A stretch of DNA of 64,000 nt from Combretum micranthum (Eukaryota; Streptophyta; Magnoliopsida; Myrtales; Combretaceae), in assembly GCA_024138025.1 (NCBI GenBank), contig JAMXBD010000095.1:558001-622000 (forward strand), given 5' to 3'. The translations under genes were made by a program, and so were the position numbers. The notes below the pieces were generated by a model. It was not told the DNA's origin and ran no database searches. It was given only the letters and a program-made list of their open reading frames with translations. Within the stretch, counting starts at the first letter, position 1. The number at the start of each line of letters is the position of its first letter. This document shows positions 47,477-60,420 of this stretch, piece after piece.

Positions 47477-47499
47477 CCCTTAATTCCGCTGATATTACA

Positions 47500-48108
47500 T
47501 GAATTCTTGTAGTCACCTAGAGAATGATTTGAAAAATTTACTCAAGCAGTGAAAAAATGAGGTTTTTGCAGGCACAAGTAGGTCCATACCCTTTTTTACA
47601 AACACTCAAAAAGTGGAAAAATGGTTATTCTTATAGTTTATGTGGATAATATAATCATCACAAGAGACGATTACGATGAGATGCATCAATTAAAGGAATA
47701 TTTGGTTGGGGAGTCTGAACTGAAAGATCTAGGTGCTTTGAAATATTTCTTAGGAATGGAGATTGCCATAAGCAGCACTGATATAATGGTTTCACAAAGA
47801 AAGTATATTATAGATTTACTTCAAGAAATGAAAATATTGAGTTGTAAACCAGCTGAGACACCAATGGAACCCAATTTCAAACTTAGACTTGAAGATGGTA
47901 AGGAAGTGAACAAGGAACAGTACCAAAGACTTGTCGGCAACTAATTTATTTAGCTCATACTCGTCCAGACATTGCCTTTGCCATAAATGTGGTTAGTCAG
48001 TTCATGCACTCACCAAAGAGAGACATCTTGAGGCAGTCAACAGGATACCGAGGTATCTAAAGAGCTCTCCTAGTAGAGGATTATTCTTTAGAATAGGAAA
48101 TAACATGT
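47500..48108 (+). pseudogene. pol: Copia reverse transcriptase/RNase H, C-terminal part
   Basis: Starts near SPRE-FEKFTQAVKK. The open part at 47621-47944 has VYVDNIIITRDDYDE (catalytic YVDD changed to YVDN), LKDLGALKYFLGMEIA and LLQEMKILSCKPAETPMEP. A shifted frame gives LIYLAHTRPDIAFAINVVSQ and RGLFFRIGNNMLVE. It ends where the 40-bp array begins. It begins about 20 residues downstream of the point where the minus-strand RT piece stops, suggesting one gene cut by an inversion. Confidence 0.85.
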
Positions 48109-49970
48109 TAGTGGAATTTCATCCCCTATGTGGTATAAAGGGTCTTAGAAGCCCTTAGAACGAGGAATTTCCTCCTATTGTGGTAAAATGGCCCTTAGAA
48201 CGAGCATTTTCCCCCTATTATAGTAAAATGGCCCCTAAAACGAGGATTTTTACCCTAATGTGGTAAAATAGCCCCCGGAACGATGAATTTTCCCCTAGTG
48301 TGGTAAATCACCCAAAAAACGAGGAATTTTCCCCTGATGTGATAAAATGGCCCCCTAGAATGAGGAATTTCCCCCTTGTATGGTAAAATGACCCATAAAA
48401 CGAGAAATTTCCCCCTTGTGTGGTAAAATAGCCCTTGCAATGAAAAATTCCCTCCTATTGTAGTAAAATAAGCCTCAAAATGAGGAATTCCACTCTAATG
48501 TGGTAAAATGGCTCTTAGAATGGGGAATTCTCCTATAGTGTGGTAGAATGGCTTTTAGAATGGGGAATTCCTCCCTAGTGTGGTAAGATGACTGTTAGAA
48601 TGAGGAATTCCCCTCCAGTTTGGTAAAATGGCCCTCGAAATGAGCAATTCCCTCTTGTATGGAAAAATAGCCTTTAAACCAAAGATTTCTCCCCTAATGT
48701 GCTAAAATGGCCTCTAAAATGAAGAATTTCCTCCTAATGTGATAAAATAGTTCCCGAATAAGGAATTTCCCTTAGTAGGGTAAATCACCCCCAGAACAAG
48801 GAATTTTCTCTTTGTGTGATAAAATGGCCCATAGAATGAAAAATTCTCCCTTAGAGTGGTAAAATAGCTCTTGGAATGAGGAATTTTCTTCTAGTATGGT
48901 AAAATAGCCCTTAAAATGAGGAATTCTGCCCTAGTATGGTAGAATGGCTTTTAGAATGAGGAATTCCCCTTTAGTATGGTAAAATGACCCTTAGAATGAA
49001 GAATTTTCCCATAGTGTGGTAAAATAACCTTTAGAATGAGGAATCCTCCCATGGTATGGTAAAATGGCTCTGAGAACAAATTCCCCATAGTTTGATAAGA
49101 TGGCCCATGGAATAAGGAATTTCCCTTTAGTGTGGTAAAATGGCCCTTAAAACAAGGAATTCCCTCCTAGTGTAGTAAATTCTCCCCTAAAATGAAGATT
49201 TTGCCCCTAGTGTGGTAAAATAGCTTCCGAAACAAGGAATTTCCCTTTAGTGTGGTACAATGACTCTTAAAACGAGGAATTTCCCTCCCCCTAGTGTGGT
49301 AAATAGCTTCTAAAATGAGGAATTCTCCCCTAGTGTGGTAAAATGACTCATAGAACGAAGAATTTCCCCCTAGTGTGGTAAATAGCCTCTAAAATGAGGA
49401 ATTTTCCCCTAGTGTAGTAAAATGACCCTTAAAAAGAGGAATCCCCTCCTAGTGTGGTAGAATGATCCTTAGAACGAGGAATTCCCCTCTAGTGTGGTAA
49501 GATGGTCCTCGAAATGAGGAATTTCCCCTAGTATGGTACAATGGCCCATAGAATAAGAAATTCTCTCCTAGTGTGGTAAAATGACCCCTAGAATTAGGAG
49601 TTTCTCCTTAGTGTAGAAAAATGGCCTTCGCAATGAGAAATTCCCCCATAGTGTGATAAAATGCCCCTGAAAAGATGAATTCCCCTCTAGTGTGGTAAAA
49701 TGACCCTCAAAATAAGGAATTCCCCTCGAGTGTGGTGGAATGGCCCTTAGAATTAAGAATTCCTAGCTAGTGTGGTAAAATGATCCACAGAATAAGGGTT
49801 TTCCTCCTAGTGTGGTAAAATAACCCTCAAAATGAGGAATTTCCCTCTAGTGTGGTAAAATAACGCTCAAAATGAGGAATTTCCCTCTATTGTAGTACAA
49901 TCACCCCTAGAATGAGAAATTTCCCCCTGATGTGGTAAAATGGCCTTTAGAACAAGAAATTTCCCCCAGA
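48108..49970 (+). repeat. Minisatellite of ~40-bp units, forward arm
   Basis: By length about 46 units. Each holds TGTGGTAAAATGGCCC, TTAGAA(C/T)GAGGAATT and CCCCCTAG in order, with moderate divergence. GGAATTCC inside the unit is a palindrome. No coding sense, since 40 is not a multiple of three. Confidence 0.93.
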
Positions 49971-51060
49971 TGGGCTATTGTACCACACTATGAGATAATT
50001 CCTTGTTGTGGGGCCCATTTTATCATACTAGAGGAGAATTCCTCATTCCAAAGTCTATTTAACCATACTAGGTTGGGAATTCATCGTTTTAAGGTCCAGC
50101 TTTACCATAGTAGGGGAAATTCCTCGTTGTGGGGGACATTTTACTACATAAAGAATTAATTCATCATTTCGAGGGTCAATTTACCACACCGGGAGAGAAT
50201 TCTTTGTTCCATAGGCCATTTTATCACACTAGGATATAATTCCTCATTGTAAGGACCATTTTACCATACTAAAGGGCATTCATCGTTTCATGGGTCATTT
50301 TATCACACTAGAAGATCCTTATTATATGGGTCATTTTACCGCACAAAAGGGAATTCCTCGTTTCAAGGTCCATTTTACCATACTAGGGAAAATTTCTCAT
50401 TCTATGGGCTATTTTGCCACACTAAGGGGGAGATTCCTTGTTCTAGAGGTTGTTTTGTCATACCGGGGGGATTCCTCGTTCCGATGACCATTTTACCACA
50501 ATAAGAGGATAATTCCTCGTTATAAGGGGTATTTTACCATACTATGGGGGAATTCATCCTCCCAATGGCCATTTTACCACAATAGAGGATAATTCCTCAT
50601 TATATGGGCTTTTGCTATACTAGGAAGGAATTCCTCATGTCGAATGTCATTTTACCATATTAAGGCAAATACTGCATTGCAAGGGTCATTTCAACACACC
50701 ATGAGGGAATTCCTTATTTTAGAGATCATTTTACTGCAACATGAGGGAGCTGCCGTTCCATGTACCACTTTACCATATTATGAGGGAATTCCTTATTCCA
50801 TGGGTCATTTTATCATAGAAGAAGGAAATTCCTCATTTGAATGGTTAATTTACCATAGGGGGACAAAATTCCTTGTTACAAGGATCATTTTACCATCATA
50901 AGGGAATATTGCTCATTTTAAGGGCATTTTTTAATAGCAGGGGGAATTGCTCGTTCCAATGGTCATTTTAACACAGTCGAGGAGAATTCCTCCTTTCAGG
51001 GGCCATTTTACCATACTTATGTGAAATTCCTCGTTCCAACAGCTATTTTATCATACATTA
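49971..51060 (-). repeat. Minisatellite of ~40-bp units, reverse arm
   Basis: The same unit in the opposite orientation (GGGCCATTTTACCACACTAG then GGAATTCCTCGTT), about 27 units by length. The switch is at about 49966-49972. Diverged traces continue to about 51440 (GCTCATTTTAGCACACG, CTCATTTCACCATAC). Confidence 0.92.
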
Positions 51061-51439
51061 AGGCTCAATTTTTCAATATATCCTTATTTTTCACCATAAA
51101 AGACCAATTTTCACCTCAACTTATAGCTTAATTTAAAAACATTAAGCTATTCTCAATGTATACCATTTTCATCAAAATGAAGCTTAATTCTTTTGCTTAA
51201 TACTTATTTCACTAAATAAATCTTACCTAGTAGGCTAAATTCCTCCCCACGATGCTCTTTTTTCCATATCATTACTCAATTTCCTGTACTATGGTACGTT
51301 TCAACATAAAAACTTCTATTTTCACAAAAATAGGACTTTATTCCTTGTTATGAGGCTCATTTTAGCACACGGGTACTGTTTTCAGCATAATATGCCTAAA
51401 TTGTTCTATAATTCTCATTTCACCATACAATTATCATAT

Positions 51440-54350
51440 TCATAAAGACCGACATGTATGTAATTAAAACTTCATATGTCAAGTCCCCATCTATGTATAA
51501 TATACAGAAATATTATATATAGGGTTACCTGAAAAGGAAGGAGTTTATAGAAATTGCTTGGTCAACCTCCTAAAATACAAATTTTACAAATACTACTCAA
51601 TTATGATTAGATAACATTATATAAACACATAAGGTAGTACTAACAAACACAGTACTTTAAAGTTCCAAAACCAAACTTGAAATATACACGCTAGAAAACT
51701 TAGGTGCTTAATATTACAAAACATGGGCTTGGAGATAGCCTCAATCTATACTATTACATTTCAAAACAAGGTCTTGCTTTTTCTCTTTTCCAAGAAAACA
51801 AAATGGAATAGTCTATCACCCTAGTCGTCCCACTCATCCAAGAATGCTTCTCAATCAGTATCATAACCTATGTTATCATAGTATCCATCATCATTGATAC
51901 TTGTAGAGGAAAAAGTGAGCTAGGGGCTAAGTACACAACAACACAAACAAATACCAGATGGCACACAATCCTAACTAATGCGATGCAAGAAACAATAGAA
52001 CTATTTATCTTTATTTAAGTAAAACATTTCAAAACTGAAGTATTCAAACTCTAATTTCAATCCTTGGGAATTTAGGGGTCCCGAGTAATAGCAGCTATTC
52101 AGAAGGTTAATATAACCAGCTTGAATACTAATATCTCCGACATAACTTTACAATTAATAATCTCATCTAGTATTCATAGTCGTTACTCAACTTTATTTAG
52201 CTTAATCCATAAAATCGCCTAGTTTAACCGTGTCCGTAAATGTGAACTAAATCATATTATTTTTTCTCAAGAATAAGCAAATGTTACACCAGTACCATTC
52301 CTCCTATCAATTACCTGTTGAACTATTTATGAAAGTCATTGCATCATGACATGAGTGGTTAGCGCCTAATCTATCATGTCAACCTCGATAACAGGGTTGC
52401 TGCTCCTTGGACCGGATTCAATGGCACATGCATAAACAATTCACACAAATTTTTAAGCCAATCTTTAATTAAATTTGATTTGATAATGTTTAAGCATACC
52501 TAAATAATCAGAACTATCCAGTAAATGACTGGTGTTCAAACTCAACTGAATACGAAAATTTGTCAAAGAACCATTTTATATAAAACATCATTAATTCATA
52601 ATTAAATATCAAATCATTTCGACTTCATCAAACTCAAATAAAATATCAAACCATCATAACTTCACATTCACACATGTATCTATACTTACATATCTCATTT
52701 CATTATTGAAGCACTTATCATTATTTTATTTTATTTTATTTTTTTGAACAGTATCAAAGAATCTGTCACGCTCATGACAAAAGCCGTGATATCTATCACG
52801 AGCACCATCATGGCTATGATATTGGGCCGTGGTGTATCCCACTACCTTGTCATGCCCATATTAAGAGATCATTCCCCCTATAATGCTCGTGATGTAGACC
52901 GTGATGATGAATACACCCATAATAGTTTTGTTTAAATTTGTCCAAAAATCATCCAGGGGATAACGTCCTTTGCAACAACCATAATCTAGGTCATGCCCTT
53001 TAAGAAAAAGATGTCAGAGGATATCATGGGCTTGGTAACGCTATGATCAAACTTTAAATTTTATAGTAGAGATAACGACCCTCGTAACAGCCTTGATCAA
53101 GGCGTTTCATGTTTTACAAATGAACAGAGAAGATCACAGGCCTCATAACGCCATGACCATTAGGAAAACATACTTTCGAGGAGATAACGGCCTCAACAAG
53201 CCCATTATGAACAGGGTATTGGTCATTTGATACTTGTTTCAAAAAATTTCAAAGTTCTATATCCTCTAACTCTTTACTAAGACCTTACTTGTTTATAAAA
53301 ACATATCAAAACTAACCTATAATCACAATAGCAAATACTATCAAGTTCTCTTGCACTCATTTGCTCATTTCATATATATGCACAATAATCTTAACCTAAA
53401 ACATAAATCTATCATTCATGCTGTAGAATTCTACCATCACTCTAATCGTTCAAGTTTTACTCATTTATCACTAACAACATCAGCATTAATACATGCATCA
53501 ACTCATTATAAACTCAAAATTCATTTCTTCAGACAGCTAAGGTACATGTGCCTATTTGCATATCTATCCTAATTTACACGTTATCAAAGCATCTACTTAT
53601 CTAAAACACCAAAGTCCCACTCCTATTCAACAATTAACATCAACTAGAAACTATAATGAACATAATTTGCAAGAAATCACTTACTTACTTTTATGCTACT
53701 GGGATCAATTAAGCCTCTCTTGCTTCTTTTAACTTAAATTCTTGCTCCTACTTGTTCCTTTGATTAGTTCTTTGTTTAAAAACTGGTGGGGCAAGATTTA
53801 AAAGAGATTTTGAAGTGTAATTTAGGACTTGTTTATTTAGAAGGATGAAAAGATGGAGAGAGAGAGAAATGATAGCGTTGGGTTCTGTCTTGGATTGATA
53901 TTTTTGTTGTCCTTTTGACTTTTGGGCATGTTTAGAAGCTTATAGAAGATGCATGGGCTTGAGCTTTGTTGTGTGTGTGTAGGCTTGAGTTTGATTTGAA
54001 ATGAAGATGAGGTTTGGGGCTTTTTCTAAAAATTTTTGCAGCTAAGAAGTCTCTCATCATCACAAAATAAAACATATCATATTATTTTCAATATAATTCC
54101 ATATATATTACTACAATCACTTAACTTCACCAACACTAATTCAATTTAAGATATTCCTATACTAATAATTTACATATCATAAAATCAAATTATAATAACT
54201 TAACTATAACAATTTAAATCACAAATCATCAATCAAATATATATTTAAATAAATTAATTTAGTAGGTTTAATTTAGGTTATTTCATTAAAAAAACATAAA
54301 AATTATTTATAAATGATGCATGTTAAAGTATTTTGTTTATCTTTATTTAA
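51440..54350 (-). mobile_element. Tekay-like LTR remnant B
   Basis: Minus-strand relative of LTR A. It shares GTGCCATTGAATCCGGTCC and GACGACTAGG words at equal spacing. It contains a CT-rich promoter-like stretch near 53850-53880 and a repeat cluster at 52745-53220. No protein-coding part is attached. Limits are approximate. Confidence 0.4.
52745..53220 (-). repeat. Degenerate CATGAT/ATAACG repeat cluster in LTR B
   Basis: Words such as GAGATAACG-CCTCGTAAC, GCCATGATCA and ATCACGAGCA recur at 70-90 base spacing. It sits at the place where LTR A has its unrelated GGGCTTA repeat field. Confidence 0.45.
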
Positions 54351-54789
54351 TGATATTTCATGATAGTTTTGCAGTAGGAAGACATATGCCATTTTATTTT
54401 ATTTTTCCACAAGTGGAAAATAGTTAAATAAATTAATTACATATTAAACACTTCAATTACATATTTTAATCATTTCTTCTTTAAATTCTTCATAAATACA
54501 TCATATCTATAATAATTTTTCTTCAAATTTATTATATTATTTATTTTATTTAGTTTAATATCTATATGAAAAAAAGAGAGTTAAATATAATATATTAGAT
54601 TTTATCGTGACATTTGCCACTAGAGGATGGAAAATAATCGGCCTCTGGAGAATGGCAAAAAGTCAGGCACGGCAACAAGGAAGAATAAAAAATAACAGGT
54701 GCAACATTAATGATTTAACCGGCTGTAGCCAGTTACATATTAACTGGATTGGTCCCGTGAACAAGTTCAACGGGACGATAGAATAATCC

Positions 54790-56440
54790 AATCTTCATGT
54801 TATCATTTTGAAAAGTATGTATTCATTTAGCTACATCCTTGAAGAAACCTTTATTATTAATACTTTAAAAATTCATAATGGGCTTATCTAAGTTTTTGAA
54901 AAAGATTTATTAAAAACAATTTCTAAGCCTTTGATGGGAAAATTGTTGCTAAGTGACAAAAATTCATTCTAAAAGAGAGTTTAGTCTTATTTTTCTTTAT
55001 TTAAGAAAAACTCATCTTCATTTTTGTTAAGACAATATCAATATGGTTATGTATGAATATGAATATATAACTATGAGAAAGATAAAAATATCACATAATC
55101 ATATAGAAAGAGATATAAGAAGCATAACAATAAAGTCAAGTATTGGGAATCTTAGCTTCATCTAGGCATCCCGGAGCTAAGAAAAGACTAATTCCAAAAA
55201 GAAAAAAAAAAGAAAGAAAAGAAAAAGCATAATAAGAGCAAGAATAGTAAGAGCATATTAATAAGAAGTTAGTGAGCATTTAGACTCTAAGAAATATAAA
55301 AATATACATATACATAATAATATATATAAAGTTAGGTTATGAGCAATAATAACAACAGTATCGATATAGCAACATAATAATAGCATAATAACAATAATAA
55401 CATAATGGAAGTTTAGGCATGAATAAGAACAAAACATAAACATATCGTTGCTTCCATAACCTTATAAGTTTAGGAAACACATACTATAGTCATGTTAAGT
55501 TACATGACATGAAGAATAAATATGAGAAGTTTTACTAGGTTATGTATTTGTTGACAAAGAAGAGAGGTAATCGTAGTGATATGTGGGTAGTAGTTTTGTG
55601 GAGAGAAGAGAGAGTTTGGAAGAGAAATTTGGAGAGGAATTTTGTAGAGATATTTTGGGAGAGTTTTGGTAAGGAAATGAAATATGTGAAAGAAATGAAG
55701 GAAGAGGGGTATTTATAGTTGAAGATGGAAGGAAATTAGATGTGATTAAATAAAATGAAAAAGAAAAAATAGATGTATGTGTGTGGAGTGTGGCACTGGC
55801 CAAGAAGAAAAAGGGTGGGGAATTTATTCATTTTTGTATTTTTGTAATAAAAAGTGATTAAGATGTAAGATATGAGTGATATAAAGTTGTATTAGAAATG
55901 AAAAATATAAGAAATAGGTATATAGATAGTAAGAGTAGGTAGTAAGAAAAAGTAGAGATATGTAAATAGTAGTGAATAGTGATATGGATAGTAGACAAGA
56001 TAAATTAATAGCAGTAGAAAAAAATACGTGTAAAAGTGCGATATCTAATATTTTTAGTTTTCGAAATATTATAAAATTGATATTTTTGGAATCCTTATTA
56101 TTATGAGTTTAACGGTGTCATCTGAATATTTTTACTATATCAAGCCCTAAAACATTTTTCACGAACTGATCTCGATCGAGTTCAAAACGAATTAAATTTT
56201 GATGAACCTGATCTTTTTAGGTGATATTATTATGATATATTCTACAATTATCTCAACTTTATTGTTCTAGGGTTAAAAGCACGGATTGTCGGATCTAAAC
56301 ACTAGGTTTGTTATAGTCTTTGTTGGCCATTAGGGTTTCTGGTTGACCTCTAATTCTAAGGTTTAAGCATAAACTTAGCATAAAATCTAAAAGTTTACAG
56401 CAGATTTTGGTATTATAATAAAAAAAATGTAAGATTTCAA
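54790..56440 (-). mobile_element. Fragment of the Tekay-type LTR (5' part)
   Basis: Reverse complement of the first ~2 kb of the 15588-19730 LTR. Matching landmarks include the TTTTCGAAA...TATTATAA stretch, the TACTATTTCACTA-type run, CTCTCCAAATTTCTCTTCC-like and CTCCCAAAATATCTCT-like words, and the AGCTAAGATTCCCAATACTTGAC-like segment (shown in parts). The two copies are strongly diverged. Confidence 0.55.
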
Positions 56441-56444
56441 GTCG

Positions 56445-56518
56445 AGTTTAGGATACCCTATAGGGAGCCGAGTCAAGTTTGGGTTTTATGTAATTTATCT
56501 CAAGCCGCCCTATTACAT
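56445..56518. mobile_element. End fragment of the hAT family
   Basis: GATACCCTATAGGGAGCCGA, AGTTTGGGTTTTATG and CAAGCCGCCC-TTACATC parallel the last ~80 bases of the 677-bp element at 45301-45977. The terminal inverted repeat is decayed and the other end is missing. Confidence 0.5.
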
Positions 56519-56524
56519 CTATGT

Positions 56525-56553
56525 GAGAGAGAGAGAGAGAGAGAGAAAGAGAG
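56525..56553. repeat. (GA)n microsatellite
   Basis: GA dinucleotide run with one interruption. Confidence 0.85.
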
Positions 56554-57975
56554 TAATAGTAGGTTATAATGAGGATATGAGTAGGGTAAGGGGAATTTAT
56601 AGACTAAAGAGGGGTTAAGCTATTAAATCAAACGGTTGATATTGTTTCCATCCTTTCCATTTTGAGTGGTTAGATGCCACCAAATTATTGAATTTGAAGG
56701 GTTCAAATCAGAGTAAGGGCTTACGATTCTTTGTTTCTTTCCTTATTTTTATACAGTAATATATTACGTAATTTTTCTTAATTTATATAATTTGTTGTAT
56801 TTGATTAGATGAATGAATGATAGTCATCAGGAGAGTAATGTAAAGTGTAAAATGAAAGATTAGCCTAAATCTAGGGTTGGCTTTATATTCATGGATTTGT
56901 TTTAGTTTGAGCAAGAAGCACCATCATCAATCTCTAATGAAATATTTTGGTATTACATCTTAATGTCGTTATTCTTATTAGTTGTAGTTATTTTCATTAT
57001 ACATTTTTTATGTAAATACAATTTTTTTTTAACATTAGGGCCATTTACCGACAAGAGTTTGGTGTCTATTTTGATTTTCTTAATGTTATTCATAAAATAA
57101 ATTAGACAGTCCTTATAATTTGTAATAGTTACATGAAAAAAGGTGTGTTGAATTGCCATCATTGATCTTATATAGTTGTCTTGAAAAAATATAATAGATG
57201 GCAATACTTGAAAATATAGTCTATGCTAATACTGATGCGAAGAAGTCATTCCTTCCTATTCTAATTTGCTTTGTTTTATATGGTATTATTTGTATTGATT
57301 ACCTAACAATTATTACAAATAAATAAAAAGACTCTACTGCATCATGGAAAGGTTATCGTTGTGCACATTTAATGCCAAAATGACTAAGAGTGATATTTTA
57401 CTATTAAGCTTACTATTGTAAACCAAATTATCCAGCACATTTTAGTGAAAATTCCAGCCCAACAACAAAAATTCAGACAATCCAATTTAATGATAATAGT
57501 CCCAACAATACAACCTTTTTACAAGAATACTTCCTTACACTATAAGTTTCATCCAAATGCTCTCTACCCTTAATTGTTCCTTGTTATTGTACTCACAAAC
57601 CCTAAAAGATGATCAACTCAATAAGTGTCTTCTAAAATGATCAAAACAACAAACAAAAGACAAGTATAAAGATTTCAATCGTTTTCCTGTGATGTATGTA
57701 TGTCTTAAGCTTTATTCTCTGCAAAGATGAAAATAACATTGGTTAGGATTTGTACCTTGATGATCAATTTCAATGAAAAACTAAATCACTATTGTTTATT
57801 GTGTTTGTTAATTTGTGAGGTAAACATGAAAGAAAGAAAACATACTAGACTTTGAGCAACATTAGAGCTCCAGACTTAAGTCGAGTTCAAGATCTAGGTA
57901 TTTCTCTTTCTTCCCTCCTTTCTTTATTTATATCTTCAATAATGTTAGCTAAGTTTTTCAATTGAAATGTCTGTT
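56554..57975. other. Unassigned AT-rich DNA
   Basis: No exon, element protein or clear repeat was recognised on either strand. Confidence 0.5.
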
Positions 57976-57980
57976 ATTAT

Positions 57981-58260
57981 TGACAAAATTTGAGTATATT
58001 AGCTAAAAATTGTCTTTCTCTTTCTCATTCCTTTTCACTAAATAATGATTCTAAACAACTATTTTTGGTATCTATATATACAACTAATGCAATAATTTTT
58101 TATATATTCTATTATAAGTGAGAACTATACACACAGTTAATGCACAATTATTAATATATTCTATTCTAGGTAATAATATATACACAGATCTAGGACATAA
58201 TTTATGTCATATTCTTTGCCATAATTTTTGCTATAATTTCTTCCATTAATACCATTGATA
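57981..58260 (-). repeat. 3' LTR of the TA...CA copia element
   Basis: On the minus strand it starts TATCAATGGTATTAATGG and ends CTCAAATTTTGTCA. Confidence 0.82.
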
Positions 58261-58274
58261 TCCCCCCTCAAATT
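58261..58274 (-). other. Polypurine tract
   Basis: TTTGAGGGGGGA on the minus strand directly precedes the 3' LTR. Confidence 0.75.
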
Positions 58275-58403
58275 GATGTTGGTTGATCAACTAGCATTAA
58301 TTTGTCAACAAGAAAGTGATGGTGGGGTTTGGAAAGAGCCTTAGTAAACACATCAAGCATCTAAAGATCAGTGGTGACATGCGAAAGAGATGATATGAGT
58401 ATC

Positions 58404-58800
58404 CTATGCTTTACAAATGGAGTGACAATCCACTTCAATGTGCTTAGTATGCTCATTAAACACTAAATTAGTAGCAATTTGAATTGTATCAGTGTTATCT
58501 GCATAGAGCAGAGTAGGCTTAATTTGAGGAAACCCAAGCTTACCTAAAGATCCATGAAGCCAAACAATATCAAAAGAGGCAAAGGACATAGTACGATACT
58601 CAAACAGTAGAAGACTTAAACACCAATCTTGCTTCTTGCTTTTCCAAGAAATGAGAGAGTTACTAAGAAACATGCACCAACTAATAACTGAACGTCTAGT
58701 ATCATAACAACTAACCCAATCAGCATCACTGTATGTGACTAGACGAATAGGAGAGTCTACTGGAAAGAAAGACTCCAAGTAGAAGTGCCTTTCAAATAGC
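58404..58800 (-). pseudogene. pol: Copia RNase H domain
   Basis: YSDADWVSCYDTRRS (first catalytic Asp) and NSLISWKSKKQ identify copia RNase H. A frameshift follows, then LLYADNTDTIQIATNLVFNE and HTKHIEVDCH near the C-terminus. It would remove RNA from the RNA-DNA hybrid. Confidence 0.85.
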
Positions 58801-58804
58801 GAAC

Positions 58805-59400
58805 AATGCGACGAACAGCTACTAGATGAAGGTACCTAGGTTCTTGCATAAATTGACTAACTTGTTGAACAGTAAAGCAAATATCAGGTTAAGTAATAGT
58901 CAAATAATTTGGAAAAATGAGAAACTGAAAAGTGTAGAACAAAACTTATCAAACCAAGCATGTGGAGTTTGTTTCAAACCATATAGTGATCGTTTCAACT
59001 TACAAACATTAGAAGAAGGTGTAGAAAATAACCCTAATTGTGGAGTCATATAAATTTCTTCTTTAAGTCCCTATGTAAACAGGAATTCTTAACATCCATT
59101 TGTCATAGTGACCATCCCTTAGAAGCAGTAATAACTAGAACAAGTCACACCGTTGTCATCTTTGCTGCGGGTGCAAATGTCTCCTCATAATTCATTTTAT
59201 ACTCTTGTCTATCACTGAGTGCTACCAACCTCGCTTTATATCTATCAAGTAAACCATCAGACTGTAACTTAATAGAATAGACCCATTTACATCCAATGGG
59301 CTTAACACCACTAGGATAGGGAACAATGTCCCAATTATAATTCTCCTAGAGAGCCTGAAGTTCTTCTTGCATAGCTTTTTACCTAACATATATGTTTAGC
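58805..59400 (-). pseudogene. pol: Copia reverse transcriptase with catalytic deletion
   Basis: Pieces in several frames: GVKPIGCKWVYSIKLQSDG near 59300, RYKARLVALSDRQEYK, then MDVKNSCLHRDLKEE, CKLKRSLYGLKQTPHAWFDK near 58965. Right after DKFCSTLFSFS the sequence jumps to DICFTVQQVSQFMQEPRYLH. The stretch that should carry the YVDD motif and thumb is missing (join near 58880-58920). RT function is therefore lost by deletion as well as by stops. Confidence 0.82.
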
Positions 59401-59528
59401 TGCCTAAGAATAAGAGATGGGAACCATAGTATTAGTTAAAATAGCAGAGAAACCATACCTATCGAGAGGTTTATTGATATGAGAAGATGTTCAAAAAACC
59501 ACTAAATCAGTTATAATAGTATTATTAG

Positions 59529-60420
59529 CTAAGGTGGCCGGCACAGAATTAGCGTTAGGATTGATTTATGATGATGTGAGCCTTCGTCGTTAATAGACAA
59601 TGTCAGGTATAAAATGCTTAATTGGTGGAGAGATATCATTCTCAAAGCTAGGAAGGAGGACACTGTTGGAAGGAACAACATACTGCTGAAAACAATACTC
59701 ATTCTCAAAGACATTGACATTTCTAGAAATGTGCAAATGATTAGCAATAGCATCGTAACATAAAAATCTCTTTTGAGTAATGCTATAACCCATGAAAGCA
59801 CAACGAATTGATTGAGCCATAAGCTTGTGGCTCTCATGAGGCGGCAAGCGAACAAAACACACACAGTCAAATGCATGTAGCATGTGATAATCAGGATGCG
59901 CACTAAAAAGATGCTAATAAGGAGAATCAAAACCTAATTGTTGAGATGGTGGACGATTAATTGGATACACTGCAACTAACAAAGCATTTTTACGTTGAGC
60001 CACCCCATTCTGTTGACGGGTATAACGACATGATCGCTAAGATATAATGTCTTTATGTTGCAAGAAGGTTTGAAAGTCATTTGATACATATTCACTGCCA
60101 TTATCAAACCATAAAATCTTAATACAGGTGGAAAATTGTGTCTCCACATAAGCCATAAAAGTTCAAAAAATAGTAAACACCTTAGTTTTGGTGAGTAAAA
60201 AATATATCCATGTGGACCGACTATAGTCATCAATGGACGTCCTAAAATATTTATATTGTGCATGTGAAATGACAAGAGTAATGCACCAAACATCACCATG
60301 CATAATCTCAAAACATGCATTAGCATGACCACCATAAGGGGAAAAGGTAACATTTTACTCTTCCCTAATTACAAGTAGAGCAATCAAGAGACATGCATAA
60401 GCAGAACACTGATCTTTGTT
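59529..60420 (-). pseudogene. pol: Copia integrase
   Basis: The core is decayed over several frames (59976-60353). Near 60010 a QQNG-V-type motif precedes KNALLVAVYPINRPP. The tail at 59590-59883 reads MLHAFDCVCFVRLPPHESHK, LMAQSIRCAFMGYS and FLCYDAIANHLHISRNVNVF. The catalytic residues are not all readable. Confidence 0.8.

Noticed and set aside
47621..47944. Functional reverse transcriptase
   Set aside because: The open frame is only a fragment, the catalytic YVDD reads YVDN, and the frame is lost on both sides.
48108..51440. CRISPR-like array
   Set aside because: Units are contiguous and diverged without unique spacers, and the genome is a plant; it is a minisatellite.
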